Positions 33,930 through 42,097 of a stretch of DNA of 64,000 nt are shown here, in pieces. Origin of the DNA: Delftia tsuruhatensis NBRC 16741 (GTDB lineage: Bacteria; Pseudomonadota; Gammaproteobacteria; Burkholderiales; Burkholderiaceae_C); assembly GCF_001571325.1 (NCBI RefSeq), contig NZ_BCTO01000007.1, positions 62,001 to 126,000 of the forward strand. The letters run 5' to 3'. The notes beneath the pieces are model-generated. The model searched no databases. It was given only the letters and a program-made list of their open reading frames with translations, and was not told the DNA's origin. Within the stretch, counting starts at the first letter, position 1; each line of letters begins with the position of its first letter. Both the position numbers and the translations under genes were made by a program.

Positions 33930-34346
33930 TCAGGCGCCTTCGGCATCAAAGGCGGCCTGCAGCCACTGCACGGCAGGCCCGGCTCCGGGCTCGACCAGCA
34001 CCACGTCGAAGCGGCACGGCGGCGGCGCGGCCCATCGCATCAGGTAGTGGCGCGCGGCAAACACGATGCGCCGCTGCTTGGTGGCGCCTATGCTGGCGCC
34101 GGCACCGCCGAAGGCGCGCGTGCCGCGGCTGCGCACCTCGACGAAGACCACGGTGCCGTCGCGCGCCTGCACGATGAGGTCGATCTCGCCGCCGCCGCGC
34201 CCCGGCGTCCGATAATTGCGCTCGACCAGACGCAGGCCGGCCGCCTGCAGATGGGCCAGCGCCGCATCCTCGGCCTGCTGGCCCCGGTGCCGGGTCGTGA
34301 GGGCAGACGGCCCCGCGCCTGCCGGCTTTTTCGCAAGGAAACCCAT
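33930..34346 (-). CDS. yraN: YraN family (UPF0102) nuclease-fold protein
   Basis: 138 residues. It has the UPF0102 signature GEIDLIVQARDGTVVFVEVRSR, the D-(E/Q)XK-like nuclease core, preceded by RGQQAEDAALAHLQAAGLRLVERN. The family is suspected to be an endonuclease but its role is not settled. Its ATG (34346) overlaps the start codon of rsmI on the other strand by one base. It is followed by the diaA/dolP genes in the conserved order. Confidence 0.93.
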   Translation of the reverse strand: MGFLAKKPAGAGPSALTTRHRGQQAEDAALAHLQAAGLRLVERNYRTPGRGGGEIDLIVQARDGTVVFVEVRSRGTRAFGGAGASIGATKQRRIVFAARHYLMRWAAPPPCRFDVVLVEPGAGPAVQWLQAAFDAEGA

Positions 34347-35287
34347 TGACTACCTCTTTCGCCACCGCGCTGGGCGCAGCCAAGGATGCTGCGGCATCCC
34401 AGCATTATCCGCAGGGCGCCCTCTACGTGGTGGCCACTCCCATAGGCAACCTGGCCGACATCAGCCTGCGCGCCCTGCATGTGCTGCAGCTGGTGGACTG
34501 CGTGGCCTGCGAGGACACGCGCCACACGCAGGGCCTGCTGCGCTCCTATGGACTGGACCGCCCCGGCGGCCAGTTGCTGGCCGTGCACCAGCACAACGAG
34601 GCCGAGGCGGCACAGCAGATCGTGGCCCGGCTGCAGCAGGGCCAGCGCATCGCCTATGTCAGCGATGCCGGCACGCCCGGCGTCAGCGACCCCGGCGCGC
34701 GCCTGTGCGCGGCCGTGCAGGCGGCAGGCCTGCGCTGCATTCCGCTGCCCGGCGCCAGCAGCATCACGGCGGCCATCAGCGTGGCCGGCGCGGTCACGCC
34801 TTCGCAGGGCGAGGGAGGTTTCGTCTTCGCGGGCTTTCTGCCCACCAAGTCGGCCGAGCGCCTGGCCGCCGTGCAGCAACTGGCCCTGCAGCCGCGCTGC
34901 ACCGTGCTGCTGGAGGCGCCGCACCGCATTGCCGACCTGGCCGCCGCCCTGGCCACGCTGGGCGAGCGCCCGGTGACGCTGGCGCGCGAGATCACCAAGC
35001 AGTTCGAGGACATTGCCACCATGCCCGCCAGCGCGCTGCCGGCCTGGCTGCAGGCCGTGCCCCAGCGCAGCAAGGGCGAGTTCGCCGTGGTGCTGCACCC
35101 GGTGGCCCTGGGTGGCGATGAGGCCGACGCCGACGCCCTGCGCGTGCTGCGCCTGCTGCTGGCCGAGCTGCCCACCAAGACGGCCGTGCGCCTGGCCGCC
35201 GAGATCACGGGCGCACCGCGCAACCGCCTCTATGACGCCGCGCTGGCGATCAAGCAGGCCGCCGAGGAGGACCCGATAGAGGATTAA
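34346..35287 (+). CDS. rsmI: 16S rRNA (cytidine1402-2'-O)-methyltransferase RsmI
   Basis: 313 residues. It carries the tetrapyrrole-methylase-fold signatures LYVVATPIGNLADISLRAL, CEDTRHTQGLLRSYG, VSDAGTPGVSDPGARL and FAGFLPTKSAER. It methylates 16S rRNA C1402 with SAM. The start is TTG at 34346, supported by an AAGGAA ribosome site 6 bases upstream; no ATG occurs before the conserved core. The TTG shares one base with the yraN start codon on the opposite strand, so both promoters must lie inside the other gene. Confidence 0.94.
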   Translation: MTTSFATALGAAKDAAASQHYPQGALYVVATPIGNLADISLRALHVLQLVDCVACEDTRHTQGLLRSYGLDRPGGQLLAVHQHNEAEAAQQIVARLQQGQRIAYVSDAGTPGVSDPGARLCAAVQAAGLRCIPLPGASSITAAISVAGAVTPSQGEGGFVFAGFLPTKSAERLAAVQQLALQPRCTVLLEAPHRIADLAAALATLGERPVTLAREITKQFEDIATMPASALPAWLQAVPQRSKGEFAVVLHPVALGGDEADADALRVLRLLLAELPTKTAVRLAAEITGAPRNRLYDAALAIKQAAEEDPIED

Positions 35288-35323
35288 GCCCAAGGCGGCA
35301 GCACCACAGTGGCCTTCACCCTC

Positions 35324-35453
35324 AGGGACACCGAGCAAGGGCCTACGCCGGCCGCGCCGCCCCGCCGCGAGGGTGTCGCCGGTTGCCCGTACGCCCCCCG
35401 CGTAGCGAGAGGGGGCGCCGTGCAACGGGAAGCGGCGCAGCCGCTCAGGGGGA
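35324..35453 (-). repeat. 3'-end intergenic repeat, copy 3
   Basis: Read on the minus strand: CCCCCTGAGCGGC, a GCGGC...GCCGC hairpin, then a longer variant middle, ending GGTGTCCCTGAGGG. It follows the stop codon of the Hsp70-like gene. It also separates that gene from the convergent rsmI, so it may serve as the shared terminator. Confidence 0.75.
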
Positions 35454-35454
35454 C

Positions 35455-36711
35455 TTATGCGTACGCCAGGCCGGTGGCCACGCCACCGAACAGGTCGCCC
35501 TCGACCTGCGGCACGCCGGGGAAGGCCTCGCGCAGCGCATCGCGCAGCGTGCGCAGGGCCGATGAGCCGCCCGTGAGGTAGATGGCGTCCAGCGCCTGGG
35601 GCGCCACGCCGGCCAGGCGCAGGCAGTCCTGGGCGCAGGCCACGACCTGTTGCAGCGGGCCTTGCAGCTGCTCGTGCAGCACCTCGGGCGAGATGGCGGC
35701 GGACAGGCCCGATTCCAGCCAGCCCAGCTCGATGGGCGACTCGGCATGGCGCGTGGAAGCCTCGATCTTGGCCTGCTCCACGACGGCGGCCAGGCGGTGG
35801 CCTTCGCGCAGTTCCAGCACGTCCATCAGGCGCTTGTGCAGGCGCTGGTCGCTGTAGTCGGTGCGCAGGTTGCGCGCCTCGGCCAGGGCCTTGGGCGAGT
35901 ACAGCCACTGGATCAGGTGCCAGGTCGAGAGGTCGAAGAACACGCGGCTGGGCACTTCGCGGCCGCTGGGGCCGGTGTGGCGGTAGCCCAGCAGCGGCAT
36001 GATCTGGGCCAGGTTGAGCCGGTGGTCGAAGTCCGTGCCGCCGATGTGCACGCCGCTGGTGGCCAGGATGTCGTCGCGGCGGTCGCGGCGGCCGGCCTGC
36101 TCGGGCCCCAGGCGCACGACGGTGAAGTCGGAGGTACCGCCACCGATGTCCACCACCAGCACCACGGATTCCTGCGTGAGGCGCTGCTCGTAGTCCAGCG
36201 CGGCGGCGATGGGCTCCATCTGGAAATCCACTTCGCCCAGGCCGGCGGCGCGCGCGGCGTCGGCCAGGGCCTGCTGGGCCTGGCGGTCGCGCTCGGGATG
36301 GTCATCCACGAAGTGCACGGGCCGGCCCAGCACCACGCGCTCGGGCAGGCGCCCGTCCAGCGAGGCACGCGCCCGGTCGGCCACGCGGCGAAGGAACAGT
36401 CCGATCACATCCTGGTAGCTGACCAGCTGGTCGTGCACGGCCGTCTTTTCCTGCAGCAGCGCGCTGCCCAGCAGGCTCTTGAGCGAGCGCATGAGCCGGC
36501 CCGGCTCGCCATCCAGGTACTGGGCCATGGCGTCGCGCCCGAAATGCGTGCTGTGCTCATCCGTATGGAAGAACAGCGCCGTGGGCATGCCGCAGGCATC
36601 GCCTTCCAGCGGCAGCAGGCGTGCGGGCTGGCCGGGCACGCGCCAGGCCATGGCGGAGTTGGAGGTACCGAAATCTATGCCCAGCGTGGCAGGAGAGGAA
36701 GCAGTCGTCAT
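35455..36711 (-). CDS. Hsp70-like protein, YegD type
   Basis: 418 residues starting MTTASSPATLGIDFGTSNSA. It contains the Hsp70/actin phosphate loops GIDFGTSNSAMAW and VVLVVDIGGGTSDFTVVRLG, and the adenosine site region YLTGGSSAL. It lacks the C-terminal peptide-binding and lid domains of DnaK, matching the shorter E. coli YegD. It is expected to bind ATP in the cytoplasm; its client is unknown. An upstream in-frame extension to 36786 contains no conserved residues. A hairpin with T-run lies 50 bp upstream. Confidence 0.9.
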   Translation of the reverse strand: MTTASSPATLGIDFGTSNSAMAWRVPGQPARLLPLEGDACGMPTALFFHTDEHSTHFGRDAMAQYLDGEPGRLMRSLKSLLGSALLQEKTAVHDQLVSYQDVIGLFLRRVADRARASLDGRLPERVVLGRPVHFVDDHPERDRQAQQALADAARAAGLGEVDFQMEPIAAALDYEQRLTQESVVLVVDIGGGTSDFTVVRLGPEQAGRRDRRDDILATSGVHIGGTDFDHRLNLAQIMPLLGYRHTGPSGREVPSRVFFDLSTWHLIQWLYSPKALAEARNLRTDYSDQRLHKRLMDVLELREGHRLAAVVEQAKIEASTRHAESPIELGWLESGLSAAISPEVLHEQLQGPLQQVVACAQDCLRLAGVAPQALDAIYLTGGSSALRTLRDALREAFPGVPQVEGDLFGGVATGLAYA

Positions 36712-36760
36712 GGCAAGCGGCGCCGCGCCACGGCAGCCTGCGAAGGCTGCAGCGGCTGCA

Positions 36761-36784
36761 ACGAAAACGCCCACCGGAGTGGGC
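36761..36784 (-). terminator. Terminator between the VOC and Hsp70-like genes
   Basis: On the minus strand GCCCACTCCGGTGGGC forms a stem followed by GTTTTCGTT. It lies 44 bp beyond the VOC stop and 50 bp ahead of the Hsp70-like ATG. Confidence 0.75.
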
Positions 36785-36804
36785 ATGGGTGTCAGCGGGG
36801 CGCC

Positions 36805-36810
36805 ATTCTA
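36805..36810 (-). promoter_or_regulatory. Possible -10 box upstream of the Hsp70-like gene
   Basis: The minus strand reads GCGATAGAATGGCG, giving TAGAAT. If active, the transcript would start near 36798 and run straight into the hairpin at 36769-36784, so the hairpin could act as an attenuator. No clear -35 box was found. Confidence 0.35.
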
Positions 36811-36827
36811 TCGCCCGCGCATTGCGC

Positions 36828-37667
36828 CTAGGCGGCAGCGGTTTCCCGGGGCAGGGAATCCTGGGCGAGCACGATGCGCACGCCATGCGTGGCGGCCTCG
36901 TCCAGTGCCCGTGCAGGCGCAGTCCGCCGCACGTCCAGCCCGATCGCATAAGGGCCTTCGCCGCGCGTGGCCAGCCGGTGGCCCAGGGCGCCCGTGGCCA
37001 CGCCCTGGGCTGGGGCAGACAGCACCAGCTCGGTGGCGCCCGGCCCCGTGCCCCCCAGCTTCAGCGAGGCGCGGTAGGCGCCGCCATCGGCCGACAGGCG
37101 GGCCTCGCCGATGTCGGCGCCCTCGCCCAGCAGCGCGCGCCAGCGCGCCAGGCTGGCCCGCAGGTCATGCACGGCCACGTGCAGCCGGGCCACGCCGGTG
37201 GCGCCGTTGGCATGCACGCGCGCATCGCCCTCAGGCACGCGCAGGGCGCGCGGCGTGAGGTCGCCGCAGAGAAAGGGCAGGTCCTGGCTGCGGGCGCGTG
37301 CATTGCGCCAGCGCAGTTGCGCGCCGTCGGGGCGCAGGCGGCCGCCTTCGTAGGGCGCCTCGTAGTCCAGCCCGCGCGCCTGGGCTGCGGCGACCACGGC
37401 GCCGGTCTCGGTGGGCAGCAGCGCGAAATCGACAATGCCCTCGCCATGGCGCTGCAGCTGCTGCCACCAGCGTTCCTCGGGCGCGGGCGCCCGCCAGGCG
37501 ATGAGTTCGAAGTAGGCGCCGTCGGCAAATACCACCAGGGCGTTGTGCGTGGAGCGGCCCGGATGCTCGCCGCCGCGCAGCACGTTGAAGCCCAGCGCGG
37601 TGTAGTCGGCAATGGTGCGTTCCAGGTCCTGGACCGCGATGACGATGTGGTCGAGTGGCAGGGTCAT
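36828..37667 (-). CDS. VOC/glyoxalase-like protein
   Basis: 279 residues. The N-terminal half begins LDHIVIAVQDLERTIADYTALGF, the usual beta-alpha-beta start of a vicinal-oxygen-chelate module. A second module follows from about 150 (ARLHVAVHDLRASLARWRALLG). This matches the two-module glyoxalase-like family of unknown reaction. Metal ligands cannot be assigned with certainty; His7 and the Glu of FELIAW are candidates. The OsmC gene is just upstream (25 bp) on the same strand, so the two are probably co-transcribed. Confidence 0.88.
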   Translation of the reverse strand: MTLPLDHIVIAVQDLERTIADYTALGFNVLRGGEHPGRSTHNALVVFADGAYFELIAWRAPAPEERWWQQLQRHGEGIVDFALLPTETGAVVAAAQARGLDYEAPYEGGRLRPDGAQLRWRNARARSQDLPFLCGDLTPRALRVPEGDARVHANGATGVARLHVAVHDLRASLARWRALLGEGADIGEARLSADGGAYRASLKLGGTGPGATELVLSAPAQGVATGALGHRLATRGEGPYAIGLDVRRTAPARALDEAATHGVRIVLAQDSLPRETAAA

Positions 37668-37692
37668 GACAGGGGTGCTTTCCGCACGGTGT

Positions 37693-38244
37693 TCAGGCCG
37701 CCAGGCGCGCGGCGGCGCTGGAGTCGGTATGGCGCACTTCGGCGCGGATGTTCTGCGGATTGCGCAGCAGGTTGAGGATGGGGCAGGTGCGCTCCACGGC
37801 CTCGAACAGCGCTTCGATCTCGGCGCGGCTGGCGGGCGAGTCGATGTGCACGGTGTAGCCGATCTCGTGCGGCCAGATGGGCGTGGCCTCGTGGCCGGGC
37901 TTGCCGCCGCGCGGATCGATGATGCCCGTGACCTCGACCTCCAGGCTCTCCACGGGCACCTGGCGCTCGGCCGCCTGGATCAGAAAGATGTGGGTGACGC
38001 AGGTGCCCAGCACGCCCAGCTGCAGCTCGGGCGAGCTGGGGCCGAGGTTGTAGCCCGCGAAGTCGGGCGGGCTGTCGCTGATGACCTGGTGCTCGCGTAT
38101 GCGCAGGCGGCGCACGCCGCTGCGGCCCTCGGCGCGCACATGGGCCTTGAGGTGGGCGGGCTGGGCCGTGCCGGCCGCGACGGCGGCGCTGCGGGCGAGC
38201 ACGGCGGCGCGCTTTTCGGCAAGGTATTCGTTGAGATGGCTCAT
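37693..38244 (-). CDS. OsmC-family protein
   Basis: 183 residues from MSHLNEYLAEKRAAVL. The two family cysteines are in GTCVTHIFLIQAAE and RTCPILNLLRNP, the arrangement used by OsmC/Ohr thiol peroxidases. Many family members of this length reduce hydroperoxides in the cytoplasm; others have unknown roles. It leads the two-gene unit with the VOC protein. It is divergent from the ABC importer cluster. Confidence 0.9.
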   Translation of the reverse strand: MSHLNEYLAEKRAAVLARSAAVAAGTAQPAHLKAHVRAEGRSGVRRLRIREHQVISDSPPDFAGYNLGPSSPELQLGVLGTCVTHIFLIQAAERQVPVESLEVEVTGIIDPRGGKPGHEATPIWPHEIGYTVHIDSPASRAEIEALFEAVERTCPILNLLRNPQNIRAEVRHTDSSAAARLAA

Positions 38245-38399
38245 GGACGGGCTTTCGGTGAAGGAAGTACCAGCCCATTGTTGGGACCGCCGCATGCGCG
38301 GCAAACAAACGAATCCGTCTGCGCTTATGCACTGGGCAGATATGCGGGGCCCCATCCCTTAGTCGTTTTCCAAATAACGATGCAACTCGATATATGAGC

Positions 38400-38411
38400 G
38401 CAAATATTTGC
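38400..38411. promoter_or_regulatory. Perfect palindrome GCAAATATTTGC in the promoter region of the ABC cluster
   Basis: A 12-bp perfect palindrome in an AT-rich patch about 85 bp before the binding-protein gene. CTC-GATATAT-GAG lies just upstream (38387-38399). Together they look like an operator for the importer cluster; no regulator gene is adjacent. Confidence 0.5.
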
Positions 38412-38435
38412 CATCGATAGCATGAAAAACATGGA

Positions 38436-38465
38436 GCCGGTCCTGTGGCCGGCAGTCTTGTTTTT
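38436..38465 (+). terminator. Attenuator-like hairpin in the leader of the ABC cluster
   Basis: GCCGG (38436-38440) pairs with CCGGC (38449-38453), and a TTGTTTTT run follows to 38465, only 30 bases before the GTG start. It resembles an intrinsic terminator placed in a leader, so expression may be controlled by attenuation. Stem length is modest. Confidence 0.4.
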
Positions 38466-38494
38466 CAGCGCCCCAGCGGCGGCGAGGTACGAAC

Positions 38495-40168
38495 GTGTTT
38501 TCCCAATCGAAGGCGGGTCAGGCGGCATGGAAGGCCGCGATAGCGGTATTGGCGGGCAGCAGCCTGCTGCTGGCGGCGTGCTCCAGGCAGGCCGATACGG
38601 CCCAGGCGGGCGCGGCTGCTGGCCCCGTGGAAGGCGGCACCCTGGTCTACCTGGAGCAGCAGGCCCATACCAACCTCTATCCGCCGGCCGGGGGCTTCTA
38701 TCCCAACGGCGGCGTGCTCAACCAGATCACCGACAAGCTGACCTACCAGGACCCGAAGACGCTGGAGATCCAGCCCTGGATCGCCGAGTCCTGGACCGTG
38801 AATGCCGACGCCACCGAGTACCGCTTCAAGCTGCGGCCCGGCGTCACCTTCTCCGACGGCACGCCGCTGGACGCAGCGGCCGTGGCGCGCAACTTCGACA
38901 CCTACGGCCTGGGCAACAAGGCGCTCAAGCAGCCCGTGTCCGAGGTGATCAACAACTACGAGCGCAGCGAAGTGGTCGACCCACTGACGGTGAAGTTCTT
39001 CTTCAGGAAGCCTTCGCCGGGCTTCCTGCAGGGCACCTCGGTGATCGGTTCGGGCCTGGTCTCGCCGGCCACGCTGGACCGCCCCTTCGAGGAGCTGGGC
39101 GACGCCACGCGCATCATCGGCTCCGGCCCCTTCGTGGTGGCCAGCGAGACGCTGGGCAAGGAGCTGGTGCTCAAGGTGCGCAAGGACTACGCCTGGGGTC
39201 CCGCCAAGCTGGCCCACCAGGGCCGCGCGCGGCTGGACGAGGTGAAGTTCATCGTCACGCCCGAGGACAGCGTGCGCATCGGCGCGCTGCTGGCCGGCCA
39301 GGCCGGGCTGATCCGCCAGATCCAGGCCTACGACGAAAAGCGCGTCGAGGACCAGAAGTTCAGCATCTACGCCCCGCCTACGCGCGGCGTGAACAACAGC
39401 GTGGCCATCCGCCCCGACAACGCCCTGGTGGCCGACCTCAGGGTACGCCAGGCCCTGCTGCATGGCACCAACGCCAAGGAGATCGTGGAGACGCTGTTTT
39501 CGCCGCGCTATCCGCAGGCGCGCTCGGTGATTGCCTCCACGGCGGCCGGCTTCGTGGACCTGTCGGCCAAGCTGGCCTATGACGAGGCCAAGGCGAAACA
39601 GCTGCTGGACGAGGCCGGCTGGACGCTGGGCGCCAACGGCCTGCGCCAGAAGGACGGCCGCGATTTCGTGCTCTCCACCTACGAGTCCCTGCCCCAGCCG
39701 CAGAACAAGGAGACGCTGCAGCTGGTGGCCCAGCAGTGGGCCCGCCTGGGCATCAAGCTCAACGTGCTGTCGGGCGACGCGGGCAGCCGCGCCGTGGACA
39801 CGCTGGACCCCGACAAGACCGGCGTGCTGCCCGGCATGGTGGGCCGCGCCGATCCCGACGTGATCAAGAGCAACTACTACCCGACCAACCGCAACGTGCT
39901 GCTGCAAAAAGGCGGCGTGAGCCAGAAGGTCAAGTCCTTCGAGGACACCAAGCTCAACGGCCTGTTCGACGCCATCGCGGCCGAGACCGATGCCGCCAGG
40001 CGCCTGGCGCTGGCCGGCGAAGTGCAGAACTACCTGATCGACCAGGCCTATGTGATCCCCATCTTCGAGGAACCCCAGGCCTTTGCGGGCGCAGGCTGGG
40101 TGCGTGACGTGGGCTTCGAGGCCGTGGGCCGGCCCAGCTTCTACAGCACCTGGCTGGCCAGGCGCTGA
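38495..40168 (+). CDS. ABC transporter substrate-binding lipoprotein, peptide/opine type
   Basis: 557 residues. The start is GTG at 38495 with GAGGT 8 bases upstream. The signal peptide ends in a lipobox LLLAAC (Cys29). The mature part is a type II (DppA/OppA-like) binding fold: GGVLNQITDKLTYQDP, ITPEDSVRIGALLAGQA and IFEEPQAFAGAGWVRDVGF. It is the first gene of a seven-gene unit. From memory it matches a named family (KPN_01854-type) that travels with the monooxygenase and CMD proteins below. The ligand is unknown; it is unlikely to be a plain dipeptide, given the catabolic enzymes. Confidence 0.9.
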   Translation: MFSQSKAGQAAWKAAIAVLAGSSLLLAACSRQADTAQAGAAAGPVEGGTLVYLEQQAHTNLYPPAGGFYPNGGVLNQITDKLTYQDPKTLEIQPWIAESWTVNADATEYRFKLRPGVTFSDGTPLDAAAVARNFDTYGLGNKALKQPVSEVINNYERSEVVDPLTVKFFFRKPSPGFLQGTSVIGSGLVSPATLDRPFEELGDATRIIGSGPFVVASETLGKELVLKVRKDYAWGPAKLAHQGRARLDEVKFIVTPEDSVRIGALLAGQAGLIRQIQAYDEKRVEDQKFSIYAPPTRGVNNSVAIRPDNALVADLRVRQALLHGTNAKEIVETLFSPRYPQARSVIASTAAGFVDLSAKLAYDEAKAKQLLDEAGWTLGANGLRQKDGRDFVLSTYESLPQPQNKETLQLVAQQWARLGIKLNVLSGDAGSRAVDTLDPDKTGVLPGMVGRADPDVIKSNYYPTNRNVLLQKGGVSQKVKSFEDTKLNGLFDAIAAETDAARRLALAGEVQNYLIDQAYVIPIFEEPQAFAGAGWVRDVGFEAVGRPSFYSTWLARR

Positions 40169-40196
40169 CCGGAACGCTCCCTGAGGAACCGCTCCC

Positions 40197-41144
40197 ATGC
40201 CGCGCCGCTATCTGCTCAGCCGCATCGCACAGGCCGCCCTGGTGCTGTGGGCGGCCTTCACGGTCTCGTTCATCCTGCTGCAGCTGCTGCCGGGCGACGC
40301 CGTGCTGATCAAGTTCCTGAACCCCGAGCTGGGCCTGGGCCCGCAGGAGATTGCCGACATCCGCGCCGCCTACGGCTCGGACCAGCCCGTGTGGCAGCAG
40401 TACCTGCATACACTGGGCCAGTTCCTCACAGGCCATTTCGGCTATTCGCTGCAGGCCGGCGTGCCGGTGAGCCAGGGCCTGGCCACCAGCCTGCCGCCCA
40501 CGCTCAAGCTCGCGGCCCTGGGCTTTGCCGCAGCCGCGCTGCTGGCCGTGGCGCTGGCGGCGGCCGCCAGCCTGGCGCCCTTTGCCTGGCTGCGCAACGC
40601 GCTGTATTCGCTGCCCTCGGTCTTTGTCTCGGTACCCGTGTTCTGGCTGGGGATCATGCTGATCCAGGTGGTGTCGTTCCGCCTGGGCTGGATCGCCGTG
40701 ATCAATCCCGGCCCCTGGGAAGGGCTGGTGCTGCCCACGCTGACCCTGGCCGTGCCGATCTCGGCGCCGCTGGCCCAGGTGCTGCTGCGCAATATCGACG
40801 CCGTGCTGGCCCAGCCCTTCGTGGCCGTGGCGCGGGCCAAGGGCGCCTCGCGCCGCTGGGTGCTGCTGCGCCATGTGGCACGCAATGCCCTGCTGCCCAC
40901 GCTGACCATTGCCGGCGTGCTGTTCGGCGAGCTGCTGGCCGGGGCCGTGGTGACGGAGGCCGTGTTCGGCCTCAACGGCCTGGGGACGCTGACCCAGCAG
41001 GCCGTGGGCAACCAGGACACGGCCGTGCTCCAGGCCGTGGTGGTCGTCTCGGCCGCCGCCTTCGTACTCATCAACCTCGCCGTGGACCTGCTGTACCCGC
41101 TGCTTGATCCGCGCCTGCGCCATTCCGTGGAGAACCGGCCATGA
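40197..41144 (+). CDS. ABC transporter permease 1 (DppB type)
   Basis: 315 residues with six membrane helices. The N-terminal segment RIAQAALVLWAAFTVSFILLQLLPGDAV is typical for DppB/OppB. The permease EAA loop reads FVAVARAKGASRRWVLLRHVARNALLP. It forms half of the inner-membrane channel with the next gene. It starts 29 bp after the binding-protein stop and overlaps permease 2 by 4 bp (ATGA). Confidence 0.93.
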   Translation: MPRRYLLSRIAQAALVLWAAFTVSFILLQLLPGDAVLIKFLNPELGLGPQEIADIRAAYGSDQPVWQQYLHTLGQFLTGHFGYSLQAGVPVSQGLATSLPPTLKLAALGFAAAALLAVALAAAASLAPFAWLRNALYSLPSVFVSVPVFWLGIMLIQVVSFRLGWIAVINPGPWEGLVLPTLTLAVPISAPLAQVLLRNIDAVLAQPFVAVARAKGASRRWVLLRHVARNALLPTLTIAGVLFGELLAGAVVTEAVFGLNGLGTLTQQAVGNQDTAVLQAVVVVSAAAFVLINLAVDLLYPLLDPRLRHSVENRP

Positions 41145-42097
41145 ACACTGCCGTCTCAAGCGCTCTTTCCCCGGCCCTGGATGCCCAGGCCGCGCCCGCC
41201 ACTCCTACTCCCATTCCCACGGCGCTGCCAGCGCCGTCCCTGGCCCCTGCGCCAGCCGCCCCGCGCCGCAGCTTCGCCTTGCCGGCCCGCCTGCAACCCC
41301 TGAAACGCCTGCCACCCACGCTGGCCCTGGCCTGGCTGGTGATTGCCGTGGCCGCGCTGTGGGCGCTGGCGCCCGGCTGGTTTGCCCACCAGAACCCGAT
41401 CGCGGGCCAGGCCGGCCAGCAGCTGCTGGCGCCCGGCGCCGCGCACTGGCTGGGCACGGACGCGCTGGGGCGCGACCTGTGGGCGCGCGTGGTGCATGGC
41501 GCAGTGCATTCGCTGTCGGGCGCCTTCGTGGCCGTGGGCGTGGGCCTGGCCGTGGGCACGCTGATCGGCCTGCTGGCCGGGGCCACGGGCGGGCGCACGG
41601 AAGATGCGCTGATGCGCCTGGTCGATGTGCTGCTGGCCGTGCCTTCTCTGCTGCTGTCGCTGACCATCATCATCGTGCTGGGCTTTGGCACCATCAACGC
41701 GGCCATTGCCGTGGGCGTGGTCTCGGTGGCCAGCTTCGCGCGCCTGGTTCGCTCGGAGGTGGTGCGCGTGCGCCGCTCCGACTACGTGGAGGCCGCTTTC
41801 GGCAGCGGCGGGCGCTTTGCCGCCGTGCTGTGGCGCCATGTGCTGCCCAACTCGCTGACCTCGGTCATCGCCATGGCCGCGCTGCAGTTCGGCTCGGCGA
41901 TCCTTGCGATTTCCACGCTGGGTTTTCTGGGCTACGGCGCGCCGCCGCCCACGCCCGAATGGGGGCTGCTGATCGCCGAGGGCCGCAACTACATCGCCAC
42001 CGCCTGGTGGCTGACCACGGCGCCGGGCCTGATCGTGGTGGCCGTGGTGCTGGCGGCCAACCGCATCGCCACGGCCTTCGCACGGAGGCCTGCATGA
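41141..42097 (+). CDS. ABC transporter permease 2 (DppC type)
   Basis: 318 residues. An Ala/Pro-rich cytoplasmic N-tail of about 45 residues precedes the first helix. The DppC signatures HWLGTDALGRDLWARVVHG and YVEAAFGSGGRFAAVLWRHVLPNSL (EAA loop) are clear, and six membrane segments are seen. It pairs with permease 1. Both its ends are coupled by ATGA overlaps. Confidence 0.93.
   Translation: MNTAVSSALSPALDAQAAPATPTPIPTALPAPSLAPAPAAPRRSFALPARLQPLKRLPPTLALAWLVIAVAALWALAPGWFAHQNPIAGQAGQQLLAPGAAHWLGTDALGRDLWARVVHGAVHSLSGAFVAVGVGLAVGTLIGLLAGATGGRTEDALMRLVDVLLAVPSLLLSLTIIIVLGFGTINAAIAVGVVSVASFARLVRSEVVRVRRSDYVEAAFGSGGRFAAVLWRHVLPNSLTSVIAMAALQFGSAILAISTLGFLGYGAPPPTPEWGLLIAEGRNYIATAWWLTTAPGLIVVAVVLAANRIATAFARRPA

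Noticed and set aside
38422-39582. A plus-strand frame starting MKNMEPVLWP ahead of the importer lipoprotein
   Set aside because: It runs on in another frame over the lipoprotein gene, loses all protein-like character after 35 codons and has no ribosome site; not a leader peptide.
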